Below, piece by piece: positions 16,757 to 25,649 of a stretch of 64,000 nucleotides of DNA. Positions within the stretch are counted from its first letter, which is position 1. Every line of letters starts with the position of its first letter. The notes under the pieces are model-generated. The model saw nothing but the letters and a program-made list of their open reading frames with translations. It made no database searches and was not told the DNA's origin. Origin of the DNA: an uncultured Collinsella sp. (GTDB lineage: Bacteria; Actinomycetota; Coriobacteriia; Coriobacteriales; Coriobacteriaceae); contig CAJLTA010000007.1 in the NCBI GenBank assembly GCA_905209455.1, forward strand, positions 1 through 64,000, read 5' to 3'. Position numbers and translations under genes: made by a program.

Positions 16757-19588
16757 CTACTCCCCCAGCAGGGCCTTCTCGGGCGTGATCGGCAGCGAGC
16801 GTACCTGATGTCCGGTGGCGTGTGCCACGGCCGAGGCAACGGCGGCGAGCGGCGTGTTGATGACGACCTCGCCGATCGACTTGGCGCCAAACGGGCCCGT
16901 CGGCTCGTAGCTCGGCTCAAAGGCCACGCGAATGCTGCCGATATCCAGACGCGTGGGCAGCTTGTAGCTCATAAAGTTGCCGGTGCGCAGGCGGCCGCGG
17001 TCGTCGTGCTCGACAATCTCGTAGAGCGCGTGGCCGATGCCCTGGGCAATACCGCCCTCGGCCTGGACGCGCGCGAGCGCCTCGTTGATCACAGTGCCGC
17101 AGTCGACGGCCGCCGCGTAGTCCACCACGGTCACCTTGCCGGTGGCCTTGTCGACCTCGACCTCGGCAATGCCAGCCATAAACGGCGGAGGCGAAACCGG
17201 CAGGCAGGCAGAGGCATGCGAGGTGAGCGCGTCGCCGCCCGCAATGTTCTTGACGCACAGGTTGGCAAAGTCACGCAGCGTGAGGTAACGGTTCTGCTCG
17301 CGCGCGGCACGCTCGTCAGACAGGCGCACGTACTGGCCATCGAAGACCACGTCGGCGGCGTCCACGTCCCACATCTGGGCGGCCTTGGCGCAGATCTTCT
17401 CGCGCAGCTCGGTCGCGGCGTTCTTGGCGGCAAGGCCCGTCACGTAGGTACCGGAGCTCGCGTACGAGCCGGCGTCGAACGGCGACACATCGGTGTCTAC
17501 GCCGCGCACCACGATCTGCGAGCTCTCCACGCCCAGCTCCTCGGCAGCAATCTGCGCCAGAATCGTATCGACGCCCATGCCGTTATCGGTGGCGCCGGTG
17601 CCGATGGTAATGAAGCCGTCCTCTTCCAAGCGCATGTCGATGCCGGCGATGTCCACGTTGGAGATGCCCGAGCCCTGCATGGTGAGCGCGCAGCCCAGGG
17701 CGCGCACGCGGTCGCCCAGGTCCACGGCCAGCGGCTTGTCGCGCCAGCCGATCATTTCCATCGCGCGCAGCAGGCAGCGGTCGAGTGCGCAGGCGTTGAG
17801 CTTCTCGTTGTAGTACTGCGGCATGATCTCGCCCTCGTGCACGATGTTCTTAAGGCGCAGGTCGGCGGGGTCCATGTGCAGCATGTCGGCGAGCTCGTTG
17901 ACGGCACTCTCCACGGCAAACTGGCCCTGGGTAGCACCGTAGCCGCGATACGCGCCGCCGCGGTTGGTATTGGTGTAGACGGCGTCCCAGCTAAAGCGGC
18001 TCGCCTTCACATGGTTGTAGATGGGCAGGCTCTTGTGGCCCGAGAGGCCGATCGTCGTGGTGGCATGCTCGCCATAGGCGCCGGCGTTGGACAGCGTATG
18101 TAGGTCGATGGCCGTGATGGTGCCGTCGTTCATGGCGCCCAACTTGACGGTCATCTGCATCTGATGTCGCGAGTTGCCCGCGGTGATGGTCTCCTCGCGG
18201 GTGTAGCAGCAGTAGCTCGGACGACCGGTCTGCTGGGTCACGAACGCCACGAAGATCTCGCAGCAGCCCGTCTGCTTGGAGCCAAAACCGCCGCCGATGC
18301 GCGGCTTGATGACCTGCACCTGCGACTGCGGAATGTCGAGCGACTGCGCGACCATGCGGCGCACGTGGAAGGGCACCTGCGTAGAGGTGGTCACCGAGAT
18401 GCGGCCGAAGGCGTCGGTCGCCGCGAAGGCGCGGAAGGTTTCCATGGGCGCGGTCTGCGTGGCCTGGCTGGTGTAGGTGCGGGTGAAGACGATGTCGCTC
18501 TGGGCGAACGCCTCGTCAAGGTTGCCAAAATCGCTGGTACCGCTGCACACCAGGTTGCGCGGAACATCGCCGCCCTGCGGAAACATAAAGGTCACGTCGC
18601 CCTCGGGGTGGACCACGATTTCGTTATCGAGTGCCTGGGTAAAGTCGAGCAGGGGCTCGAGCACCTCGTAGTCGACCTTGATGAGCTTGAGCGCCTTGTC
18701 GGCGGCCTCCTCGGTCTCGGCGGCGACGATCGCCACCTCCTCGTTTTGGTAACGGACGAGGTTCTCGAGGATCAGGCGGTCGTAGGGACTCGGCTGCGGA
18801 TAGCTCTGGCCGGCGATGGTAAAGCGGCGCTTGGGCACGTCCTCGTAGGTGTAGACGCCCACCACGCCGGGCACCTTCAGGGCACGCGACGTATCGATGG
18901 AGCGGATCTTGGCGCGGGCATACGGGCTGCGCTTGAGCTTGACGATCAGGGCGCCGGCGGGCACCAAGTCGCCCGTGTAGACGGGACGCCCCTCGAGCAG
19001 GGCCTTCGAGTCCTTCTTGGGCTGCTTGCGAGTGATCTGCTTGTAGGAGACACCGTCGCAGCTGGTGTCGTTGACCGGCAGCTCGGGCATCTCAAAGCCC
19101 ACCTGCACGCCGAACTCGTTGAGGAAGCGCACGATGGCGCGCAGCTGGCTCTCGTAGCCGCTGCAACGGCAGAGGTTGCCGGCGAGCTGGCGCGAGAGCT
19201 CCTCGCGTGTAGCGACGAGGCTCGGGTCCTCCTTGGCGGCGCGGGCAAGCGCCAGCACGTTCATAATGAGGCCGGGGGCGCAAAAACCGCACTGCTCGGC
19301 GCCTTCGGCAGCCATCGCACGGGCCAGTGCCTCAGACTCGGCCTTAAGGCCCTCAAGCGTGGTGATGGTACGACCCTCGACGCGCGCCGCGGGAACCGAG
19401 CAACTCAGCACCGGGTCGCCGTCGAGCCACACCGTGCACAGGCCGCAGTTGGTGGTTTCGCAGGCACAGCGCACCGACGCGCAACCCTGCTCGCGCAAAA
19501 GCGCAAAGAGCATGGTGTCGGGGGCAATCTGGACCTTGACCTTGCGGCCGTTGAGCGTAAAGGAAAGATCGATGAGTTTGGCAGCCAT
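16757..19588 (-). CDS. Xanthine-dehydrogenase-family molybdenum hydroxylase, fused [2Fe-2S]/Mo subunit
   Basis: A 943-aa cytosolic molybdenum hydroxylase. Residues ~1-160 form two [2Fe-2S] domains: CACETTNCGLC with a later Cys (plant-ferredoxin type), then CGFCAPG and NLCRCSG. The remainder is the molybdopterin-binding domain with the family motifs IGGGFGSKQ, RGGAYRGYGATQ and, near the C terminus, GPFGAKSIGE. In many relatives the iron-sulfur and Mo parts are separate genes; here they are one protein. It overlaps the FAD subunit stop by one base (TAATG). The substrate (a purine, nicotinate or aldehyde) cannot be fixed by eye. No in-frame TGA is present; selenium, if used, would be a labile Mo ligand. 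Confidence 0.87.
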   Translation of the reverse strand: MAAKLIDLSFTLNGRKVKVQIAPDTMLFALLREQGCASVRCACETTNCGLCTVWLDGDPVLSCSVPAARVEGRTITTLEGLKAESEALARAMAAEGAEQCGFCAPGLIMNVLALARAAKEDPSLVATREELSRQLAGNLCRCSGYESQLRAIVRFLNEFGVQVGFEMPELPVNDTSCDGVSYKQITRKQPKKDSKALLEGRPVYTGDLVPAGALIVKLKRSPYARAKIRSIDTSRALKVPGVVGVYTYEDVPKRRFTIAGQSYPQPSPYDRLILENLVRYQNEEVAIVAAETEEAADKALKLIKVDYEVLEPLLDFTQALDNEIVVHPEGDVTFMFPQGGDVPRNLVCSGTSDFGNLDEAFAQSDIVFTRTYTSQATQTAPMETFRAFAATDAFGRISVTTSTQVPFHVRRMVAQSLDIPQSQVQVIKPRIGGGFGSKQTGCCEIFVAFVTQQTGRPSYCCYTREETITAGNSRHQMQMTVKLGAMNDGTITAIDLHTLSNAGAYGEHATTTIGLSGHKSLPIYNHVKASRFSWDAVYTNTNRGGAYRGYGATQGQFAVESAVNELADMLHMDPADLRLKNIVHEGEIMPQYYNEKLNACALDRCLLRAMEMIGWRDKPLAVDLGDRVRALGCALTMQGSGISNVDIAGIDMRLEEDGFITIGTGATDNGMGVDTILAQIAAEELGVESSQIVVRGVDTDVSPFDAGSYASSGTYVTGLAAKNAATELREKICAKAAQMWDVDAADVVFDGQYVRLSDERAAREQNRYLTLRDFANLCVKNIAGGDALTSHASACLPVSPPPFMAGIAEVEVDKATGKVTVVDYAAAVDCGTVINEALARVQAEGGIAQGIGHALYEIVEHDDRGRLRTGNFMSYKLPTRLDIGSIRVAFEPSYEPTGPFGAKSIGEVVINTPLAAVASAVAHATGHQVRSLPITPEKALLGE

Positions 19589-20502
19589 TAGCGCACCTCA
19601 CTAGAATCGACGCCGGGCACGCGGCGGCAGGAATACTCGTCCGTGGCAAACTTGGGGACCTGCACGGTCTCGAGCTCGCGGGCAAGCGCGGCAGAAAGCT
19701 CGATGCCGGCGGCGCGGCGCACGGCCTGCACGGCAAGCGGCGCCGAGATGCGACGGCGGTAGTCGGCCGAGCCCCACAGGTTAGTGCCGTAGCTCAGCGA
19801 GCGCACAGATGCGGCCAGGGCGCGAAGCTCGTCCTCGGAAGGCTGCTCGGCAGTAAGGCCGCATGCCTCGCCCTGCAGCAGGGTCGCACGCAGCGGGCGG
19901 GCACCCACAGTGACATGCCAGCTGTTGTCCCACCAGGCGGCGGTAACGTTTAAGGAGGGGAAGTCCGTCGCGGCCTTGCGCACGGCCTCGTAGCTCGCAC
20001 GGTAATCGTGCTTGACGACCACGACATGCTCGATCACGTCGCGCACGTAGCCCATGTCCACGAACTCGGCGAGCGGCACGCGACCGGCACCCGTCAGCTC
20101 AACATAGGAATCGAGCGCGAGGAAGGCGGAGAGAACGTCCGAGAAGCCAAAGCGGCCGTAGATGCTGCCGCCCACCGTGGCGGTATTGCGCAGCTGCACG
20201 CCCACGATGTCGTGGACGGCGAACTCAAAGACATTATTGACAAGCGCGTTGAGCTCGGCATGACGCTCGAGCTGGCGCAGGGTGCACATGGCACCGATGC
20301 GAAACTCGGTCTCGGTCTCCTCGATCCGATCGAGTCCGCAGGCCGAAAGGTCAATCGCCGTCGCCACACGACGCGAACCCAGGCGCATCCAGATGCCGCC
20401 GCCCACAATCTTGTTGTTGCGGTTCTTCTGCAAGAGCTCATAGGCTTCGGCCGCGTTTCCAACACGGACGTAGGTACCGAACTTGAGCACGTTCTCCCCC
20501 AT
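19588..20502 (-). CDS. FAD-binding subunit of molybdenum hydroxylase
   Basis: A 304-aa CO-dehydrogenase-flavoprotein/XdhB-type subunit. It has the FAD-binding patterns KIVGGGIWMRLG near the N terminus and LRNTATVGGSIYGRFGFSD in the middle, then a C-terminal CODH-flavoprotein domain. It passes electrons from the iron-sulfur domains of the partner to NAD or another acceptor. The start at 20502 (MGENVLKFGTYV) has GTGGAGAG close upstream; a GTG four codons later (MLKFGTYV) behind GGGGGAG is also plausible. It is the promoter-proximal gene of the pair. Confidence 0.85.
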   Translation of the reverse strand: MGENVLKFGTYVRVGNAAEAYELLQKNRNNKIVGGGIWMRLGSRRVATAIDLSACGLDRIEETETEFRIGAMCTLRQLERHAELNALVNNVFEFAVHDIVGVQLRNTATVGGSIYGRFGFSDVLSAFLALDSYVELTGAGRVPLAEFVDMGYVRDVIEHVVVVKHDYRASYEAVRKAATDFPSLNVTAAWWDNSWHVTVGARPLRATLLQGEACGLTAEQPSEDELRALAASVRSLSYGTNLWGSADYRRRISAPLAVQAVRRAAGIELSAALARELETVQVPKFATDEYSCRRVPGVDSSEVR

Positions 20503-20564
20503 CTCTCCACTTGTCCAGTATCTTTTAGTGTACCAAACGAGGGGGCACAACCCTCACCACCACA

Positions 20565-20598
20565 GAAAAAGGCTCCCAGCCAAGATGACTGGAAGCCT
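20565..20598 (-). terminator. Terminator of gdhA
   Basis: On the minus strand AAGGCTTCCAG pairs with CTGGGAGCCTT, with a one-base bulge, followed by TTTTTCTG. It lies 27 bases past the gdhA stop. Confidence 0.8.
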
Positions 20599-20624
20599 TC
20601 CTCAATGCTATGTCGAGCGAAGAA

Positions 20625-21980
20625 TTAGCAGACGCCCTGGGCGAGCATGGCGTCGGCGACCTTCAGGAAGCCGGCGATGTTGGCGCCCATGACGAAGTTG
20701 CCCTCCTGGCCATACTCCTTGGCGGTGTCGTCCACGTTGTGGAACATGCCGCGCATGAGCTGCTCGAGCTTGCCGTCGACCTCCTCGAAGGTCCAGGACA
20801 GGTGCTCAGCGTTCTGGCTCATCTCCAGGCCGGACACGAGCACGCCGCCGGCGTTGGCAGCCTTACCGGGCATAAAGGCGACGCCGTTCTCCTGGAAGTA
20901 GGTCGTAGCCTCGATGGTCGTGGGCATGTTCGCGCCCTCGCCGACCACCTTGCAGCCGTTGGCGACGAGCGCCTGGGCATCCTCGAGCAGCAGCGTGTTC
21001 TCGCGAGCGCAAGGCAGCGCGATGTCGCAGGGAAGCTGCCACACGCCGCGGCCGTCGCCCTCGTGCCACACGGCGTTGGGCTTCTCGTCAACGTACATAG
21101 CGAGCGTGACGCCCTTGTCGTGGCCGGAGCGCTTCTTGTTGTAGACGTGCTCGAGCACGGTGTAGTCGATGCCGTCGGGATCCTCGACCCAGCCGTGGGT
21201 GTCGGAGCAGGCGAGCACCTTGCCGCCGAGCTGGGAAACCTTCTGGACGGCGTAGATGGCGACATTGCCGGAGCCGTGAACGACGACGTTCTTGCCCTCG
21301 AAGGAGTCGCCGCGGCTCTTGAGGTACTCGTCCACAAAGTAGGCCAGACCGTAGCCGGTGGCCTCGGTACGGGCGAGCGAGCCGCCAAAGGAGAGACCCT
21401 TGCCGGTAAGGACGCCGGTCCACTCGTTGGTCAGGCGCTTGTACTGACCGAACAGGTAGGCAACCTCGCGGCCGCCAACGCCCAGGTCGCCTGCGGGAAC
21501 GTCGGTGTTGGGGCCAATGTGGCGATAGAGCTCGGTCATAAAGGACTGGCAGAAGTGCATGATCTCGTTGTTGGACTTGCCCTTGGGGTCAAAGTCGGAG
21601 CCGCCCTTGCCGCCGCCCATGGGAAGGGTGGTCAGGCTGTTCTTGAGGATCTGCTCCAGGCCAAGGAACTTGAGCATACCCAGGGTGACCGTCGGATTAA
21701 AGCGCAGGCCGCCCTTGTAGGGTCCAATGGCAGAGTTGAACTCGACGCGATAGCCGCGGTTGACCTGAACCTTGCCCTGGTCGTCGACCCAGGGAACACG
21801 GAACATGACGATGCGCTCGGGCTCGACGAGGCGCTCCAGCAGGGCGGCCTCCTCGTACTCGGGGTGGGCGTCGAGCGCCGGCTGAATGGTGCCGAGGATC
21901 TCGGTCGCGGCCTGGATGAACTCAGGCTGCTCGGGATAGCGGGCCTTGAGCTCTTCGAGAACTTTCTGCGTGTAGCTCAT
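20625..21980 (-). CDS. gdhA: NADP-specific glutamate dehydrogenase
   Basis: A 451-aa hexameric-type enzyme that aminates 2-oxoglutarate to glutamate with NADPH in ammonia assimilation. The sequence has RGYRVEFNSAIGPYKGGLRF, the active-site stretch LPMGGGKGGSDFDPKGKS and the nucleotide-binding region VVVHGSGNVAIYA. The start at 21980 (MSYTQKVLEELK) follows TTGGAGGAAGC. The gene is transcribed alone. The ~255-base upstream region shows a possible -10 (TATTAT near 22050) and a GC hairpin (CGCGGCGCATAGGGTGCCGC) in the leader. Confidence 0.96.
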   Translation of the reverse strand: MSYTQKVLEELKARYPEQPEFIQAATEILGTIQPALDAHPEYEEAALLERLVEPERIVMFRVPWVDDQGKVQVNRGYRVEFNSAIGPYKGGLRFNPTVTLGMLKFLGLEQILKNSLTTLPMGGGKGGSDFDPKGKSNNEIMHFCQSFMTELYRHIGPNTDVPAGDLGVGGREVAYLFGQYKRLTNEWTGVLTGKGLSFGGSLARTEATGYGLAYFVDEYLKSRGDSFEGKNVVVHGSGNVAIYAVQKVSQLGGKVLACSDTHGWVEDPDGIDYTVLEHVYNKKRSGHDKGVTLAMYVDEKPNAVWHEGDGRGVWQLPCDIALPCARENTLLLEDAQALVANGCKVVGEGANMPTTIEATTYFQENGVAFMPGKAANAGGVLVSGLEMSQNAEHLSWTFEEVDGKLEQLMRGMFHNVDDTAKEYGQEGNFVMGANIAGFLKVADAMLAQGVC

Positions 21981-22237
21981 GCTTCCTCCAATGATGGGAA
22001 ACGAAAAATGTTGATCGCGGCACCCTATGCGCCGCGAACTTTATCGAGTATGGATAATATCGCACTGTTGCGGGAAAGTTTCGCATAAGCAGACGGGCAG
22101 ATGTTTCGTTTTGATTACGATGCAGGTAGAAGCGTTTTTGAGTGCCCGACATGCAAAACCCGTGTTTCAAACCTGTTTCGTCCACGTGTTCCAAACCATC
22201 ACATTAGGGACAGGCACCTTTGTGGTGGTGTGGGTGG

Positions 22238-22633
22238 TTAGAGGACGAGTTGATGGTAGTCGGCGGGGCTTACGCGGCCTTCGGTGGCAGCGCGGAAGGC
22301 GGCGAGCGCATCGCCCGAGAACGGCATGGCCCAGCACAGCCCGCAGCCGGCGGTAATGGAGCCGGGCAGTGGCATGATGCGCCCGGGCACACCGGCGGCA
22401 AGACACAGCTGTTCGCATTCCATCACATCGAAGGTGCTGTCAAACGACACGATAATCTTGCGCTCGTGGTCGAGGGCATCACCGGATGGGCCTTCGCGGT
22501 GTGCCTCACGATACGCCGCGGCGGCCGCTCCCTCATCCGCAGTATGCCCACAGCCACCGCAGCCGCAGGTACAGGGCTCGGAACCATCGCAAGTGCAAGG
22601 CTCTCCCGTGTCGGGGCAAATATCGTAAGACAT
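22238..22633 (-). CDS. DUF3343 putative Se/S carrier-like protein with Cys-rich N terminus
   Basis: A 131-aa protein. The C-terminal ~80 residues are a DUF3343 domain (KIIVSFDSTFDVMECEQLC, then ITAGCGLCW). DUF3343 proteins are proposed selenium/sulfur carriers and often neighbour selenium genes. Unusually, the first 28 residues hold seven cysteines (C6, C13, C15, C21, C23, C25, C28) in CTC, CTCGC and GGC patterns, which suggests a metal or chalcogen site. It starts 15 bases after mobA and is probably co-transcribed with it. A second DUF3343 gene, lacking this extension, is at 50351. Confidence 0.8.
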   Translation of the reverse strand: MSYDICPDTGEPCTCDGSEPCTCGCGGCGHTADEGAAAAAYREAHREGPSGDALDHERKIIVSFDSTFDVMECEQLCLAAGVPGRIMPLPGSITAGCGLCWAMPFSGDALAAFRAATEGRVSPADYHQLVL

Positions 22634-22648
22634 GGCAACTCCAATCGT

Positions 22649-23281
22649 CTATGCGAGTAACTCGGCCGCCGCAAACTCCTCGGGCGTATTGACGTTCTCG
22701 AAGCAGAGCGTCGAGCCTGCGACCTCAACAATCTGAGGCTCATCCAAATACCCAGCGTTCACTCGGTCGATCAGGCAGCGAATTCGCTGACGGTCGCAGG
22801 CGAGCAGCTCGTGGGCAACCGGCGTACACGCGTCACGGCGCCAGACGGCGCAAAGCGGCTCAATCCCCCGCTCCTCGCGCGGCACGCACACGTCGAGCGC
22901 CTCGGCCTCAACACGATTGGCAAGGGCACCGATCAGCTCCGAAGAGACAAACGGCATATCACAGGCGACGATAGCCACGAGAGGCAGCCGGGCTGCAGTC
23001 AGCGAACTCGCGATGCCGCGCATGGCGCCCGCCGGCCCCTCAAGGTCCGACACTATTCGCGGCACCAGACCGCCAAACGCGCGCTCCTCAAGATAGGCAA
23101 GCTCGCTGGAGCGCGAAGTCGTCACGACCAACTCGCCGGCAACTGTCGCCAGCCGACCCAGCACGCGCTCGATGAGCGGTTCGCCGCAAAACGTCATGCG
23201 CGCCTTATCGCGGCCCATGCGCGACGACAGCCCGCCCGCCTGGACGACGCAAGAAAGATTGGCTCGTCTTACGGTAGTCAT
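22649..23281 (-). CDS. mobA: Molybdenum cofactor guanylyltransferase
   Basis: A 210-aa nucleotidyltransferase that links GMP to Mo-molybdopterin, forming the bis-MGD cofactor needed by FdhF and the DMSO-reductase-family enzyme. The N terminus has the GTP-binding signature VVQAGGLSSRMGRDKARM; ACDMPFVS is the metal-binding segment. The frame stays open far upstream through tRNA-Sec, but the ATG at 23281 (MTTVRRANLSC) with GGAGG about 11 bases upstream gives a normal MobA. It lies directly downstream of selC and upstream of a DUF3343 gene. Confidence 0.92.
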   Translation of the reverse strand: MTTVRRANLSCVVQAGGLSSRMGRDKARMTFCGEPLIERVLGRLATVAGELVVTTSRSSELAYLEERAFGGLVPRIVSDLEGPAGAMRGIASSLTAARLPLVAIVACDMPFVSSELIGALANRVEAEALDVCVPREERGIEPLCAVWRRDACTPVAHELLACDRQRIRCLIDRVNAGYLDEPQIVEVAGSTLCFENVNTPEEFAAAELLA

Positions 23282-23435
23282 ACGGCAAAACACCTCCATC
23301 GGCATGCTCGAAACCCGGTGCACGAAGCTAAATACAGCCGCCGAAATAGCGGCGCCACGAAAAGCTCGTGCAAAAACAAAACAGCGCCTTTGCGGCACGC
23401 AGCAAGACCGCGAGCACAAAAGCGCTGGTAGCGTA

Positions 23436-23532
23436 TGGCGGGAACGTATGTGAATCGAACACATCCAAGACGTTTTGCACGCCTCGCAACGGTTTTGAGG
23501 ACCGCGGAGCCCACCGGAGCCCATCCGTTCCC
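23436..23532 (-). tRNA. selC: tRNA-Sec (UCA)
   Basis: 97-nt selenocysteine tRNA. The acceptor GGGAACG/CGTTCCC carries discriminator G and encoded CCA. The long D arm (GGCTCC/GGAGCC-type pairing), anticodon loop CCTCAAA with anticodon TCA, large variable arm and T arm GTTCGATTC are all recognisable. The base before the anticodon (position 33) reads C rather than the usual T. It lies between selB and mobA on the same strand, close to selA-selB. Confidence 0.95.
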
Positions 23533-23590
23533 AAGTGCGGAGGTATTTTACCAAACCGAAACGGCTCCATCCCAAAAAGACGAGCAAGAA

Positions 23591-23655
23591 GTTGCGGTGG
23601 AATAGTTCTTGTATTTGCTGCCAAAGCCTCCAAATAGGAACTATTTCACCGCAAC
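23591..23655. repeat. Palindromic repeat family P1, copy c
   Basis: GTTGCGGTGGAATAGTTCTT (from 23591) faces AGGAACTATTTCACCGCAAC (to 23655). It lies between the selB stop and selC. The right flank reads TGAGGAGG, like the flanks of other copies. Confidence 0.87.
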
Positions 23656-23681
23656 TGAGGAGGCGGGGGCGAGTGACCGGC

Positions 23682-25649
23682 CTAGCGTAGGGAGCGCAGG
23701 CCGCCGGCTTCCTTGTCGAGCACCGTAAAGCGCACGGCATCCAGGTGTTCCAAGATGCTGATGGCGCGCTTGCGCGACACACCCAGGGCCTCGCGCAGCA
23801 CGCTCGTGGTGGCAGCGCCACCGGCATCGGCGATGGCTGCGGCAACAAGCTCGCGCGCATGGGCCTCGGCGGCAGCGGACAGGGCAACGTCGCGCTCGAC
23901 CTTCACGATCGAGCGGTTGAGCGAAAGCTCGCGCAGGGCACGCGTCATGGTGTCGCGATCGAGCTGCAGCTGCTCGCCCACCTCGGGCAACGTCGGTGCA
24001 TCGAGGCCAGCTTCGTCCAGCAAGGCAACGATACGTTCGCAAGCCTCTCGCACCACGCGTGCCGCCGCGGCGGCCGAATGCGGATCGAATACCTCGGCGC
24101 CCTCGGCGGCGCACACGCCACGCGAGCAGCCCTCGGCAATCAGAGCCGCGGCAACGCCTTCATCAGCGGCAGACCACGCAGCATGGGCAACGGCGCCAGG
24201 CGTAAAGCCCGTCTCCTTGGGAGCCGCCGTATGCATGGCTGACAGGGTCGCCGCCAGTGCATCCATCGCGGCGTCGAGCACCGTGGCGTCCGCCAAGTAG
24301 TCCGCATCACCCACGGCAAGCTTGCGAACGGAGCCCTGCGACACCAACCCGCGCAGTGCGGAATCGACCTCGCCGACACCAAGATCCAAAGCGTCGGTAA
24401 CATCAACCGCCGTAACCGGCAGCATCTGCAGCGCCAGCCAAGCGCCCAAACCGCCCGCGGTATCGCCGGCCTCAAGCGCTGCAAGCAGCGTGCGCTCCCC
24501 CGCCGAAAGCTCGCGCGAGCGGCGGCAGCGCGAAAGCAGCACGCGCCCGCCGCCGATGAGCATAACGGGCGAATACGACAGCACCACGGCGTGGTCTCCG
24601 GCGCGCAGCGGCAGCGGCTCCTCCAGGCGCACCTGCACGGTACGGGTCTCGCCCACCGCCATGGGGGCCTCGCCCTCCAAAAGTATGATGCGACCGACAA
24701 CCTCGGCCGTGCCGGCCATCACATGCACGCGCGCACCCGACTCGAGCACACGCGGCTTGGCTCCCTCACGGCCCAGGTAGGTGAACGTCATCATAAAGCG
24801 TAACGTCTGACCAAAGCGATTCGCCACGCCCAGCAACTCGCCGCGGTCAAGCGCCGCGACACCGTCACCAACTAGGTTGAGCGCCACACGCTGACCAGGC
24901 AGCGCGCGCGGCGTATCGCCATGCACCTGAATCCCGCGCACGCGACAGACCGTACGCGACGGCAAAGCCATTAGCTCGTCGCCCACCGCAACCGGCGCAT
25001 CGTGCAGCGTTCCCGTTACGACAGTGCCGACGCCCTTAATCGTAAAGCAGCGGTCAATCGGCAGGCGCGGCGCGGCATCGGTGCGCTCGGCACGGTCGCG
25101 GCAGGCATCCCAGCAGGCACTTACCTGCTCGTCGAGCACCGCAAGCAGCCCGTCGATCCCCTCGCCCGTCTTAGACGACACGGGCACAATCGGCGCGCCC
25201 GCAAACACGGTACCCGACAAAAAGTCATCGACATCGAGCTCGGCAAGCTCGGTCATCTCGGCATCGGCAAGGTCGCACATCGTCAGCGCGACCACCATAT
25301 GCGTGACGCCCAGCAGCTCTAGCACATGCACGTGCTCGCGGGTCTGCGGCATCACGCCCTCGACGGCAGAGACCACCAACACGGCAACATCAATGCCCGT
25401 GGCACCCTGCACCATGGCGCGCAGGTAATGCGCGTGGCCCGGCACGTCGACCAGGCCGACGATCTTGCCGCTCGGCAGCGCCAGCTCGCCAAAGCCAAGC
25501 TCCACGGTCATACCGCGACGGCGCTCAACCTCCAGACGGTCGGGATTCTTGCCGGTCAGTGCCTCGATCAGCGCCGACTTACCGTGGTCGACGTGGCCCG
25601 CCGTGCCAACGATAACGGGACACTCCACCAGCGCTTTAACCTCACTCAT
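23682..25649 (-). CDS. selB: Selenocysteine-specific elongation factor
   Basis: A 655-aa translational GTPase that brings Sec-tRNA to UGA codons followed by a SECIS hairpin. The N terminus has the P-loop GTAGHVDHGKSAL and the G3 motif DVPGHAHYLRAM, followed by beta-barrel domains. The C terminus carries winged-helix repeats for SECIS binding (region from ~400 on, for example TTSVLREALGVSRKRAISIL). Its ATG overlaps the selA stop by four bases (ATGA), so translation is coupled to selA. It supplies the factor for fdhF and selD in this window. Confidence 0.96.
   Translation of the reverse strand: MSEVKALVECPVIVGTAGHVDHGKSALIEALTGKNPDRLEVERRRGMTVELGFGELALPSGKIVGLVDVPGHAHYLRAMVQGATGIDVAVLVVSAVEGVMPQTREHVHVLELLGVTHMVVALTMCDLADAEMTELAELDVDDFLSGTVFAGAPIVPVSSKTGEGIDGLLAVLDEQVSACWDACRDRAERTDAAPRLPIDRCFTIKGVGTVVTGTLHDAPVAVGDELMALPSRTVCRVRGIQVHGDTPRALPGQRVALNLVGDGVAALDRGELLGVANRFGQTLRFMMTFTYLGREGAKPRVLESGARVHVMAGTAEVVGRIILLEGEAPMAVGETRTVQVRLEEPLPLRAGDHAVVLSYSPVMLIGGGRVLLSRCRRSRELSAGERTLLAALEAGDTAGGLGAWLALQMLPVTAVDVTDALDLGVGEVDSALRGLVSQGSVRKLAVGDADYLADATVLDAAMDALAATLSAMHTAAPKETGFTPGAVAHAAWSAADEGVAAALIAEGCSRGVCAAEGAEVFDPHSAAAAARVVREACERIVALLDEAGLDAPTLPEVGEQLQLDRDTMTRALRELSLNRSIVKVERDVALSAAAEAHARELVAAAIADAGGAATTSVLREALGVSRKRAISILEHLDAVRFTVLDKEAGGLRSLR

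Noticed and set aside
16757..19588. Selenocysteine in the molybdenum hydroxylase
   Set aside because: No in-frame TGA; the frame is uninterrupted. Selenium as a non-protein Mo ligand cannot be judged from sequence.
23282..23887. 200-residue N-terminal extension of MobA
   Set aside because: It crosses tRNA-Sec and the P1 repeat; MobA is complete from 23281.
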